A stretch of 50,196 bases of DNA from a virus, in the IMG/VR virus record IMGVR_UViG_3300021375_001184, positions 1-50,196 of that record; one strand, written 5' to 3'. This document shows positions 24,631 through 32,433 of this stretch, in pieces. Position 1 is the stretch's first letter; every line of letters starts with the position of its first letter. The notes under the pieces were generated by a model that was given only the letters and a program-made list of their open reading frames with translations, was not told the DNA's origin and ran no database searches. The position numbers were made by a program, and so were the translations under genes.

Positions 24631-27600
24631 TTATTTTTTACCTTCAAATTGTCCTTTAGCACCGAAATTAGGCTCACCTTTTTTTCTTTTATTAGCGTGT
24701 CTCCATTCGTTATGGCCTTTTGACCATCTTAGTTTCTCTGCGCCACTGTATGGATTACTATCATATGGCTCACCATTCTTGGCAGCCTTTTGACCTTCTT
24801 TGTATTCAGTTGTTCCCTTTGCATCAGAATAATGCATAATTCCTGCTTCGTTTGTTTTTTGACTATCTAGCAGTTTGCTTAGTGCTTCTTTAACTTTGTA
24901 AGTTTTGCCATCTACATCAAATGATTTCTTACCATCAATCTTTGCTTTTTCTAACTCGCCTGAGAATTTATTGCCTTCTGTCTCTGTTTCTGGAAACAAT
25001 TTCTTGTAGTATTTCTTGTGAATTGCTTTATACATCATATCTGATTGTTCAGGTGTCGTGTAACCTTGGCGTTTGATTATCTTTAAAAGACCTTCAACTG
25101 CTTTAATCTCACCTCTGTCACCAAATGCTTGTGCTAACATAAGAATGTTTTCTGAATGATTGTTTCTGTCTTCATTATACTTATATGAATCTTGCATCAT
25201 TTCCAAGTCACCGTTGTGGGCTTCAGGTGGAACATCTTTCTCATCATAATCATCTGGTCCGTAACCCGCTGGTGTAACATCTATTGTGTCTTCAGTTACT
25301 TCACTATTTTTGTCCCAGTTGAATTTGCCATTCTTAAATACACCGTATTCATCAGGTTCATCACCGCCCGTTGATATAAGATTAAGTCCTTCTGGTTCTA
25401 AACCGGCTTTCTTAACAAGTTCTAAGAACTTATCTTTAATTGGATTTCCTTCTTCCATTGCGCCGATGTAATCATCATATTCTTCTACCTTTTTGCCATC
25501 TTTATATACATCAATCATATAAAAACCTTCACTGTAATCGTAATATACATTAGCATAATCGCCAGACATTGGTGCTTCATCAAGTTTTGCTTCGTCAATA
25601 GTAGCGGCTTCCATATAATGTTTTACACTTGAGATATAATCAACTGCTTTAGTAATCTTTGCTTGAACCCAACCCTGTAATCCTTCTTCTTCAGAAACAT
25701 TACTAAGCATTTGTTCTAACTCTGAAGAATACTTTGCTAGTCTGCTAACATCTTTTCTAGCCATACTTACTTCGTGGTCAGGCGCTTCGTTCACTGATTC
25801 TTCAGGCCATTCATTAGAACTTCTATGGTCAGAAAGGAATGCTTCCATTTCGTCTTCTGTAACGTTGTGTAGTAATTCTTCAATTGCTGTATAGTCACCT
25901 GAGTGTGCATCTGCTTCCATTTGTCTTGCAACTTTTCCAAGTAAACTCATTTCGTGTTCATTTACACTTTCTGATTCATTGGCATAACTTGCTCTAACAT
26001 TACTAGGCTTTAATCCAAGTTCTCTAGTTCTAATATCGTCTACAGCGTTTTGAATTCTGTATGCTACCTCGTTTTTATGAGCAAGAGGTAACTCTTTATT
26101 TTTAAATAACATAAGAACATACTCATCAATTGTATCTAAGTAGCCTGCGATGTTACCTTCATTATCTACTGTAACTTCTTCTTCGTTCACTGACTCTGAT
26201 TTTGTAGAACCGTCAGTATTAAAATGTTGCTCTCTAATCTCTTCGACATATTCAAGTGCTTGTTCGACCATTGTAATGTCCATATTGCCATCGCCACATT
26301 CTTGTAATACATGGTGAATGTATTCTAACATTTCGTGTTGTTCATTATGATAGGCATTTTCTGCAACGTGTTCTACATCTGCTAACTTTGGTGTAATACC
26401 AGCAGTTGATTTCAATTTCCAATACTTTGCCGCATTCTTTGCCGCATCATAAGATGAAGTTGCGTGAGTTTGGTAACTGCCCTTAGTAGCATGAAATACA
26501 ATGTATGGTCGTTCTTTTGATTCACTTTCATTTTTCAATGTACCTAAATTTTTATTCATTTGAGTTTTGCGATTTGATAGTGCTGTTTCCGCGTCTTTTG
26601 CCATTCCACTTCCTGGCATTTTAGAATTTTTATTTGACATCCACTTATGTAATGCTTTGCCGCCTTTATAAGCGGCTGTACCAACAGCGCCTGCGGCTGC
26701 GGCTACTCCTAATGCTGGAAGAATTTCATCTAACTGTTCTTCGTTAGTTTTCATTGGTTCACCAATTTTACCAATCTTCTTAATAATGTTTTGTATAATT
26801 TGATTACCGTCTGATTGACCTCGTCCTGATTCACCTTTGTCATTACCGTCTGAGTATACTTTAAACTCGCTTCCCATTCTATCATATAAGTCGTCTAAGT
26901 TTCTCTTAGCCCAAAGCATTACGGTAGTTAGTTTTCCTTTGTCGCTTAGAACATTGCCTTCGTCCCAAGTCTTTGACTTGCCTTGCCATTGTAAACCATT
27001 TGGAGTTTTACTAATACCATCCATTCTAAGGCATAGTTCTTGTATAAAGTTTCTCTCTTGTCCACTAAAGCCTTGTGCTGGACTATCTTGTACCCATTCA
27101 TTTGTTTTCTTTAGTTCCATAACTTCTTCAACTTTTTTGTCGAATTCTTCGTCAATCGATTCGGCGTGCATTGCTGCCATATGAGCATTATACTTCTTAG
27201 TTCCCTTTTTATGTGGGCTTTTGCCTTCTGATATTGCCTGTAGTATATTTCTTTTCATAGTATTTTCCTCGATAACGTTTTCTGTTAAAAATTTAGAAAA
27301 CGAGTCTTCATCCCAGTTTTCATTCATAGCGTCTTTGTTGCCTATTTTTGTTTTGAATAGTTCTATTACATCTTGTGGTACATCGGTGATGTTGTATAAG
27401 TCTTGTAACATTTGTGTTAGTTTAGTATCATCACTGTTCACAATCATATTTCGAATCTGTGATGCACTGTTTATTTTTTGTCCTAATACTTCAAATGGAA
27501 ATGTAGGAGTTGTTGCTATATAGCCACGAGTTCCGAATGTTTCAGCATCTTCTAACCCATTCCACTTCTGTAAGTATGCTGGTTCACCATTCTTCTTCAA

Positions 27601-27972
27601 CTTGATGCCACCAGAAAAATCAAACCTAGGGTCTTCTGCCATGTCTTTTTCTGATACAGCAAACACCATAACTGTGGTGTTTTGGTCAAATCTTTCCATG
27701 ATTTCTACAGATTGGTATGGTGACTTTGTTTGAACAATCGCACTTCCGTCAACTCCTGCTAACATCATCATCTTTTTCTTTTCATCGAAAGTGAAAGGTG
27801 ACCTGTCGCCATCAACTTTGCCAGATGTAGAAATGAATACTTTCGCATTACTATACTTCTGTTTTAAGTATTTGTATACTTTACCGTGTCCAATGTGAAA
27901 CGGATGAAAGCGACCTGGATATATAATAACCAGTTGCTTGCCGCTATTTTCTGTTAATTCTGATAAGTTCAT
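24631..27972 (-). CDS. large tagged protein: HxGH nucleotidyltransferase plus repeats and RMF-like tail
   Basis: The 1113-residue protein starts MNLSELTENSGK (shared tag). Residues about 14-200 are a cytidylyltransferase/NMNAT-type domain with the HxGH motif (HPFHIGH, 23-29) and a STSG segment. Residues 254-275 have the HKKGTKKYNAHMAAMHAE phrase common in marine phage core proteins. An Ala-rich stretch begins LDEILP (414-419), as in the 689-residue protein. ESVNE recurs at 593-597, 668-672 and 725-729. The C-terminal 60 residues (YKEGQKAAKNG, NPYSG, RWSKGHNEWRH) resemble the ribosome modulation factor/CrpP pattern. First gene of the unit, 34 bases after a late promoter. Confidence 0.82.
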   Translation of the reverse strand: MNLSELTENSGKQLVIIYPGRFHPFHIGHGKVYKYLKQKYSNAKVFISTSGKVDGDRSPFTFDEKKKMMMLAGVDGSAIVQTKSPYQSVEIMERFDQNTTVMVFAVSEKDMAEDPRFDFSGGIKLKKNGEPAYLQKWNGLEDAETFGTRGYIATTPTFPFEVLGQKINSASQIRNMIVNSDDTKLTQMLQDLYNITDVPQDVIELFKTKIGNKDAMNENWDEDSFSKFLTENVIEENTMKRNILQAISEGKSPHKKGTKKYNAHMAAMHAESIDEEFDKKVEEVMELKKTNEWVQDSPAQGFSGQERNFIQELCLRMDGISKTPNGLQWQGKSKTWDEGNVLSDKGKLTTVMLWAKRNLDDLYDRMGSEFKVYSDGNDKGESGRGQSDGNQIIQNIIKKIGKIGEPMKTNEEQLDEILPALGVAAAAGAVGTAAYKGGKALHKWMSNKNSKMPGSGMAKDAETALSNRKTQMNKNLGTLKNESESKERPYIVFHATKGSYQTHATSSYDAAKNAAKYWKLKSTAGITPKLADVEHVAENAYHNEQHEMLEYIHHVLQECGDGNMDITMVEQALEYVEEIREQHFNTDGSTKSESVNEEEVTVDNEGNIAGYLDTIDEYVLMLFKNKELPLAHKNEVAYRIQNAVDDIRTRELGLKPSNVRASYANESESVNEHEMSLLGKVARQMEADAHSGDYTAIEELLHNVTEDEMEAFLSDHRSSNEWPEESVNEAPDHEVSMARKDVSRLAKYSSELEQMLSNVSEEEGLQGWVQAKITKAVDYISSVKHYMEAATIDEAKLDEAPMSGDYANVYYDYSEGFYMIDVYKDGKKVEEYDDYIGAMEEGNPIKDKFLELVKKAGLEPEGLNLISTGGDEPDEYGVFKNGKFNWDKNSEVTEDTIDVTPAGYGPDDYDEKDVPPEAHNGDLEMMQDSYKYNEDRNNHSENILMLAQAFGDRGEIKAVEGLLKIIKRQGYTTPEQSDMMYKAIHKKYYKKLFPETETEGNKFSGELEKAKIDGKKSFDVDGKTYKVKEALSKLLDSQKTNEAGIMHYSDAKGTTEYKEGQKAAKNGEPYDSNPYSGAEKLRWSKGHNEWRHANKRKKGEPNFGAKGQFEGKK

Positions 27973-28005
27973 ACAATTGTCTCTATATTAATTTATTCTT
28001 AATTG

Positions 28006-28013
28006 TATTTATC
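28006..28013 (-). promoter_or_regulatory. T4 late-type promoter (GATAAATA)
   Basis: GATAAATAC, 34 bases before the ATG at 27972. It launches the five-gene head-protein cluster 27972 to 19899 in the late phase. Confidence 0.75.
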
Positions 28014-28030
28014 ATTTTAAAAGTATAGAC

Positions 28031-28058
28031 AAAAAAAATCCCAGCAAATGGCTGGGAT
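28031..28058 (-). terminator. Rho-independent terminator
   Basis: ATCCCAGC pairs with GCTGGGAT around a CATTT loop, followed by a long T run. It ends the envelope module's downstream gene 28082-28306 and isolates it from the late promoter at 28006-28013. Confidence 0.92.
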
Positions 28059-28081
28059 AATTATATAGTTTATATTTTATT

Positions 28082-28306
28082 TTACCAAAATATTCTCATC
28101 CACCAAGGACGATTTGCTTTTTGATACTTGCCTACTGCGTGAAGTGCCTCTAACAACTCCGGCAATATATTTGAATTCAGTACATATCGTTCTTTCTGTA
28201 CTAATATCTGCAAGTTTCTTATATTGAGTTTTATAACTTCTTCGTTGGTATTTCTAAATAATGCAACGACTGTCCTATGTTCAACATCTACGTATAAGAA
28301 TTTCAT
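28082..28306 (-). CDS. hypothetical 74-residue protein
   Basis: I start it at the ATG at 28306 (MKFLYVDVEHR), 9 bases after GGAGGA, rather than the in-frame upstream codon at 28327. The protein has a beta-strand-rich first half and a helical second half ending with an aromatic tail (RPWWMRIFW), which may sit at a membrane surface. There is no known motif. It is the last gene before the terminator at 28031-28058 and may belong to the envelope unit, although a weak terminator (28350-28374) lies upstream. Confidence 0.7.
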   Translation of the reverse strand: MKFLYVDVEHRTVVALFRNTNEEVIKLNIRNLQILVQKERYVLNSNILPELLEALHAVGKYQKANRPWWMRIFW

Positions 28307-28349
28307 ACTACTTCCTCCTAAAAACACTACTCTCTAGTATTATTTAAGA

Positions 28350-28374
28350 GAAAACCGCACTATATATAGTGTGT
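28350..28374 (-). terminator. possible weak terminator with perfect palindrome
   Basis: CACTATATATAGTG (28358-28371) is a perfect 14-base palindrome, followed on the minus strand by CGGTTTTC. Stem strength is low, so termination is only possible, not likely. Confidence 0.35.
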
Positions 28375-28394
28375 AGTTAAGTTTTAGCAGTAGT

Positions 28395-28847
28395 TTACTT
28401 CTTTTCTTCTTCTTCTGTAGGTTTTTTATTAACTTGTGAACACATCTTCTTTACTTCACCAAATTCAGGTCCTAATTCAAGTCCTTTATATCTAGCACAT
28501 AGTTTCAACATTTCTAACTGTTGTTTTAATAGTTCATTTCTCATCATTGTTTCTTTGAATTTTTTAGTACAAGTTGAACCAAGTGCAATTCTTAATCTGA
28601 TACCAACTCTCCAGTTGTCGCCTTTATTCGTGTTTCTATAGTTATTATTATCACTGTTAGGATAAGTGCCGTCACTACTACCGTCTTGTTCACCTATCTC
28701 TGCGTATGGTTCTAGTGTAGCAGTTTCACAATGACTACCGCCACTGTTTAAATATTCATTGGCTGCCGTTGCAGGTTTAGTCCATAATGCCAGTACGGCT
28801 ATTATGATTACTAACACCCAAAGTTGGAACTGATGTTGTTTTTCCAT
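28395..28847 (-). CDS. exported hypothetical protein
   Basis: The 150-residue protein begins MEKQHQFQLWVLVIIIAVLALW, a signal peptide or anchor that could be cut after PATAA. The mature part has an Asn/Gly/Ser-rich stretch (40-75), a beta-like segment WRVGIRLRIALGSTC, two further Cys (in CARY and MCSQ), and a Glu/Lys tail. The start at 28847, one base after the upstream stop, follows GGAGG. It belongs to the envelope module with the ExbBD-like pair and SbmA-like transporter. It might be a small periplasmic or outer-membrane factor. No family recognised. Confidence 0.7.
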   Translation of the reverse strand: MEKQHQFQLWVLVIIIAVLALWTKPATAANEYLNSGGSHCETATLEPYAEIGEQDGSSDGTYPNSDNNNYRNTNKGDNWRVGIRLRIALGSTCTKKFKETMMRNELLKQQLEMLKLCARYKGLELGPEFGEVKKMCSQVNKKPTEEEEKK

Positions 28848-28848
28848 C

Positions 28849-29301
28849 TTAGTATCCTCCATTGAGTTGTCTTTGCATCTCTTTCAAGTCATATTTCATT
28901 TGATTAATTGAATCACTTAACTTATAATAACTTTGTTCCATTGCTTGTAGTTCAGCATCACTTGCCAGTTTATACTGTGCATCTCTTAGTGCTTCTGCTA
29001 ATACTTGTATTCTTGCAATCTGTGTAGCAAAGTTAGTCATCTCAATAAGCATTTCTTCACGTCCTTGCTTATAAAGTTCATTAACAGCCTTCAAACGAAT
29101 GTCTAGTTTTTCTATTTCACTATTCATCATTGTGTCTAATGATTTGAAATCATTTTCAGTTGACATTTGCATAGATGCAATCTGCTTTTCATTTGTCTCT
29201 ATTGTATTCTGTAATCCAGTTACGTAACTTAAACTTCCGTATAGTCCTGCTATTAGAGGAATTGCTAAACCTATTCCACCGAGTGTTGCTGATAATTTCA
29301 T
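28849..29301 (-). CDS. membrane-anchored coiled-coil protein
   Basis: The 150-residue protein has one N-terminal membrane segment (about residues 5-27) followed by an almost continuous heptad-like coiled coil (30-148) rich in Glu, Lys, Gln and Leu. The topology suggests a periplasmic rod, as in membrane-fusion or spanin-like proteins. I start at ATG 29301, with AGAGAGG in front; a longer in-frame start at 29337 lies inside the terminator hairpin 29322-29360 and is unlikely. Its position between the SbmA-like gene and an exported protein fits a role in the envelope. It could alternatively be an inner-membrane spanin subunit. Confidence 0.75.
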   Translation of the reverse strand: MKLSATLGGIGLAIPLIAGLYGSLSYVTGLQNTIETNEKQIASMQMSTENDFKSLDTMMNSEIEKLDIRLKAVNELYKQGREEMLIEMTNFATQIARIQVLAEALRDAQYKLASDAELQAMEQSYYKLSDSINQMKYDLKEMQRQLNGGY

Positions 29302-29321
29302 AATATTCCTCTCTTCTAAAT

Positions 29322-29360
29322 AAAAAAAGTCGTACAAAGAGACATTCTCTGTACGACTAG
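29322..29360 (-). terminator. Rho-independent terminator
   Basis: A long stem (AGTCGTACA-GAGA with TCTC-TTGTACGACT) is followed by seven T residues on the minus strand. It ends the SbmA-like gene transcript. The degenerate GTAAATAC at its upstream edge is not a convincing late promoter. Confidence 0.9.
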
Positions 29361-29404
29361 TATTTACTTGTTCGTAGTTTATAATTAACTACTTACTTTT
29401 TTAA

Positions 29405-30451
29405 TTAGACTTGTTTTCCTTCGTCATCGAAAGTAACATCTTCAGCATCATCAAGTGCTACATTGAATTCTCTCAAACGTCTAATGACTGATAAGAAATC
29501 AACAATTGTTGTCCATCTATCGATGAAATAGCCCATTGAACTTTCAACTCGACCAAATGCGTTTAGAACTTGGAATAATACACCAAGTGTAATTAACTGG
29601 TCAAAATATGCTGGTGCTAATACAACTAGTGCTAAGTTACCTACGCATAATCCGAATGCTGTTTGCCATACACCAAATCCCATATACCAGTTGAATAGTC
29701 TATAGTAGTTTCTACGAACTGAATAGAACATTGGAAATAATGTTGAAGTTGCTCTTGCACTAAAGTCATCTTCTGAGTGTACTAATTGTTTTCTCATCTT
29801 TGCTTCTACAACCTGATTTCTATATTCAAGTTTAGGCAGAGGCCAACCAAGTAGAAGTGATATTAGAGTACCACCAATTGATACTGATAATGCTATCCAT
29901 ACTAAGAAACCAGGAATAATTTGACCATTCCAAACTGGTAAACTTTCTGATAAGTTCCATAGAATAGGAAGAAACGCAAATAATATAAGTATAGCACTAA
30001 AGAATCCAGTGAACAATCCTTGAAGTGTCTTACCAAAAATCATTAAGTCTTCTTGTATACGCTGTGAGCCACCTTCTATCTTTGCAGTTGAGTTTTCCCA
30101 ACGTGTCATATAGTGTTTGGTGTTTGCTTCACGCCATCTAAAACAGTATCGTTGTGTTTGCCATGTGGCGTATACTGCGATTGGAGTATATAGGACTATG
30201 ATTTCGACAAAGGATGGTTGTACGCCCTCAGTCAATGTGATGAAATTTAAAAATCTACCAGCGTCCCATCCCAGAAATAGTTCCCAGAATCTTTCTTCTT
30301 GTAGTGATTGAATTACATCATAGATTTCTTTGTTCCAACTATTGTAGAAAACTAATATTTCTACGTTGTACCAAATCATACTTAAAAGAAACGCTAACAT
30401 TAGCCATGCATATGTCCCGTATTCTCGTGTGAAAAAAAATGATTTTAACAT
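29405..30451 (-). CDS. sbmA: SbmA/BacA-like inner-membrane transporter
   Basis: The 348-residue polytopic protein aligns by eye with E. coli SbmA (406 residues). Shared landmarks are YCFRWREANTKHYMTRW (SbmA YVFRWRTAMNEYYMANW), KIEGGSQRIQEDLMIF (HIEGAAQRVQEDTMRF), the FLPIL membrane segment, NQVVEAKMRKQLVHSEDD, and the C-terminal FGRVESSMGYFIDRWTTIVDFLSVIRRLREF. SbmA/BacA are proton-driven importers of peptide antibiotics, bleomycin-like compounds and, for BacA-like proteins, B12. They lack an ATPase domain, as does this one. The first roughly 60 SbmA residues are missing. It has a late promoter (30501-30508), a good ribosome site and its own terminator. Confidence 0.9.
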   Translation of the reverse strand: MLKSFFFTREYGTYAWLMLAFLLSMIWYNVEILVFYNSWNKEIYDVIQSLQEERFWELFLGWDAGRFLNFITLTEGVQPSFVEIIVLYTPIAVYATWQTQRYCFRWREANTKHYMTRWENSTAKIEGGSQRIQEDLMIFGKTLQGLFTGFFSAILILFAFLPILWNLSESLPVWNGQIIPGFLVWIALSVSIGGTLISLLLGWPLPKLEYRNQVVEAKMRKQLVHSEDDFSARATSTLFPMFYSVRRNYYRLFNWYMGFGVWQTAFGLCVGNLALVVLAPAYFDQLITLGVLFQVLNAFGRVESSMGYFIDRWTTIVDFLSVIRRLREFNVALDDAEDVTFDDEGKQV

Positions 30452-30500
30452 ATGTCACCTCTAATTGATTAAATTTATATACGAATTTAATCGTATACTG

Positions 30501-30508
30501 TATTTATA
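30501..30508 (-). promoter_or_regulatory. T4 late-type promoter (TATAAATA)
   Basis: An exact octamer followed by C, 50 bases upstream of the SbmA-like gene. With the terminator at 29322-29360 it makes that gene a complete late transcription unit. Confidence 0.75.
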
Positions 30509-30525
30509 CAAGTTAGAAGTTATAT

Positions 30526-30600
30526 TTAATTGAGAACGACTATATATCCTGCGATGACTACAGCAACAAGTGTCATTAGTAATTTGTCTTTTACAGTCAT
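30526..30600 (-). CDS. 24-residue single-pass membrane peptide
   Basis: The frame begins with an ATG overlapping the stop of the ClpP-like gene as ATGA and encodes MTVKDKLLMTLVAVVIAGYI followed by VVLN. The first eight residues are polar and basic, the rest one hydrophobic membrane helix. The ATGA overlap, GGTGG just upstream and the clean membrane-peptide composition make it a likely gene although very short. Small membrane peptides often tune transporters; the SbmA-like gene follows. Codon-level conservation in relatives would settle it. Confidence 0.55.
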   Translation of the reverse strand: MTVKDKLLMTLVAVVIAGYIVVLN

Positions 30601-31442
30601 CTCATGCCACCTTCTGGGTCACTGCCTGTAGTACCGAAGAAATTTCTATAGTCTGTTGCTATTTTAACTAGTCCGGGTTTGACTTCAAAGTCTCTTGGAT
30701 GTAACCAATACATTGTTGCGTTTGGAATTTGAATGAATAACATTCTTAAATCTTCGTCTTCAACGCCTAAAGACTTAAGTAGTTTCAGCAATGATGATGC
30801 AGTCCTAAATGCAGAAGACTCGATAGCACTTGCACTTGCACCGTTCATACTACCTGGAGGCGTACCTGGTCCATGAATACCAAAGTAAACGTTACCGATT
30901 AGATATCGTTTATCGCCTGCTAAGAATAGTAAACCACACGCTGATGCACAAACTGATTTGCCTCTCATATAATCTGGAGTATTTTCGTCAACGTTTGTTC
31001 CTGGAGTATAAATTGTTTCACCTAATTGATTTAAAACTGGCGTACTTCTAACAACAGTAACAACGTTACGAAGTTTCATATGTGCCGCAAGACAAGAACC
31101 GTCTGCTAGGTTACCACCTGGACTTTCTAATATTACAGTAAAGTATCCGTCTGGCATCTGAGGTGTAATCTTTTCACAATCACCTTCTTTTACTGTACCC
31201 ATTAATGTATATAATTGGTCATCAATCTTTTTCCATTCTAATCCGCCCGTGTTCTCTTCTTCTTCAATTTTGTTATTTGCTTCTTCGTATAGTACCATGT
31301 ATTCATCGTACCATTCAACTCCTTTGTCTTTACCTGTTATTACAAGTAAGATTATTACAACAATTAAAAAAGGATTTCTTATTAGATAAGATACTGTTCT
31401 TCCAAGGAATGATTGTTTTATATAATTTAATATTTTCTTCAT
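30597..31442 (-). CDS. membrane-anchored ClpP-fold periplasmic protease
   Basis: The 281-residue protein has one N-terminal membrane helix (about 22-37), so the rest should be periplasmic. It carries ClpP/crotonase-fold landmarks: ILESPGGNLADG (104-115, oxyanion SPGG), the nucleophile in CASAC (S167) flanked by two Cys, FLAGDKRYL, and the His in FGIHGPG (H190). The pattern matches a bacterial group of predicted periplasmic proteases (COG3904-like). A phage copy next to an ExbBD-like pair and a transporter suggests processing or quality control of envelope proteins. Substrates unknown. Confidence 0.85.
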   Translation of the reverse strand: MKKILNYIKQSFLGRTVSYLIRNPFLIVVIILLVITGKDKGVEWYDEYMVLYEEANNKIEEEENTGGLEWKKIDDQLYTLMGTVKEGDCEKITPQMPDGYFTVILESPGGNLADGSCLAAHMKLRNVVTVVRSTPVLNQLGETIYTPGTNVDENTPDYMRGKSVCASACGLLFLAGDKRYLIGNVYFGIHGPGTPPGSMNGASASAIESSAFRTASSLLKLLKSLGVEDEDLRMLFIQIPNATMYWLHPRDFEVKPGLVKIATDYRNFFGTTGSDPEGGMR

Positions 31443-31453
31443 AATTTGCCCTC

Positions 31454-31720
31454 TTATGGTTCAGGTGTTCCTGTTGGCTTTTGAAGACCTTGTCTCTCCA
31501 TCATCTTTTTAAATTCATATGATGTGAAGCATTGTGTTTTAGTTATATGTTGCCACTCTATATCTAACTGAATGGGTTGTTGAGGCATATAATTTTTATA
31601 TTTTTCGCATTGTTCCATTGTTGTAAATGGCAATGAGTATATTACTGGATTACCAAGTTGCACCTGGAATAGTGACACAACAAAGTGTCCTATCATTAAA
31701 ACTGCTCCTACTGTTTCCAT
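31454..31720 (-). CDS. small exported or anchored protein
   Basis: The 88-residue protein begins METVGAVLMIGHFVVSLF, a hydrophobic segment usable as signal peptide or anchor. It then has a short globular part with two Cys (EQCEKY and TQCFTS) that could pair in the periplasm, and a Pro-rich end. An AGAGGAG ribosome site precedes the ATG. It lies between the ClpP-like protease and a two-helix membrane protein in the same unit. No family recognised. Confidence 0.72.
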   Translation of the reverse strand: METVGAVLMIGHFVVSLFQVQLGNPVIYSLPFTTMEQCEKYKNYMPQQPIQLDIEWQHITKTQCFTSYEFKKMMERQGLQKPTGTPEP

Positions 31721-31738
31721 ATTCGTCTCCTCTAATTT

Positions 31739-32422
31739 CTATGGACCTGGGTTTTCTTCTGGTCCATAAACTACCTCTGGTGTTTCAACTTCTACACCTT
31801 CAAATTCTGTTATCAAACTTGGTCTTAATATATTGTTGCTAGTTCTTTCTTCAGCGCCTGTTCTTCCTTCATCAGGATTTACTGGTAGAATTACTGGGTC
31901 TGGATTTGTATTACCTGAAGTTGTATAAGTCACACTATCATCCTCGTTTCCACTACGCTTTTCTTGTGGTTCAGACAAGTTCATCATCGGAATAAAGAAA
32001 AGTGATTCTGATTCACCGGCATTTGATTTTGTAGTTTCAAATTGTCCTTGTGCTAAAGATGAACCTATTTTCTTTTCTAGTTCTTTCATTTTCTTTTTAT
32101 TTTCTTCGGACCAGTCAATCTTATAAAGAACTGGTGCGCCATCTTTTTTCAATACTACATATATCCATGGCTTGTTGTCATTCACCCACATCACTTCTAC
32201 TTCTTCTTTCTCTGGTAATCCATAAACTGGCATACCTTGTAGAAGTTTGATACCTTGCCAAGTCATACTTGCCATAATTAATGCTAATGGAATTATAATG
32301 AATGTGTAAAGTTTGTTTGCTTTACTTTGTATTAATGCGTATAGACATACGAGAATCAATATGAATAGGCCTAGAATATAGACCATTATCAATGTATTCA
32401 CAGTCATTTCATTCCAAAACAT
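31739..32422 (-). CDS. two-helix membrane protein with disordered tail
   Basis: The 227-residue protein has two N-terminal membrane helices (about 8-30 and 39-60), a small mixed domain including KPWIYVVLKKDGAPVLYKIDW, then an acidic Pro/Ser/Thr-rich disordered tail from about residue 140. The AAGGAG ribosome site is strong. It immediately follows the ExbD-like gene and is likely a third component of that system. No established family is recognised; this is the most anonymous of the envelope genes. Confidence 0.72.
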   Translation of the reverse strand: MFWNEMTVNTLIMVYILGLFILILVCLYALIQSKANKLYTFIIIPLALIMASMTWQGIKLLQGMPVYGLPEKEEVEVMWVNDNKPWIYVVLKKDGAPVLYKIDWSEENKKKMKELEKKIGSSLAQGQFETTKSNAGESESLFFIPMMNLSEPQEKRSGNEDDSVTYTTSGNTNPDPVILPVNPDEGRTGAEERTSNNILRPSLITEFEGVEVETPEVVYGPEENPGP

Positions 32423-32433
32423 TTATAATCTCC

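Noticed and set aside
29360-29367. GTAAATAC as a further late promoter ahead of the coiled-coil gene.
   Set aside because: It departs from the TATAAATA/GATAAATA octamer and lies upstream of a strong terminator, so it would not usefully drive the gene.
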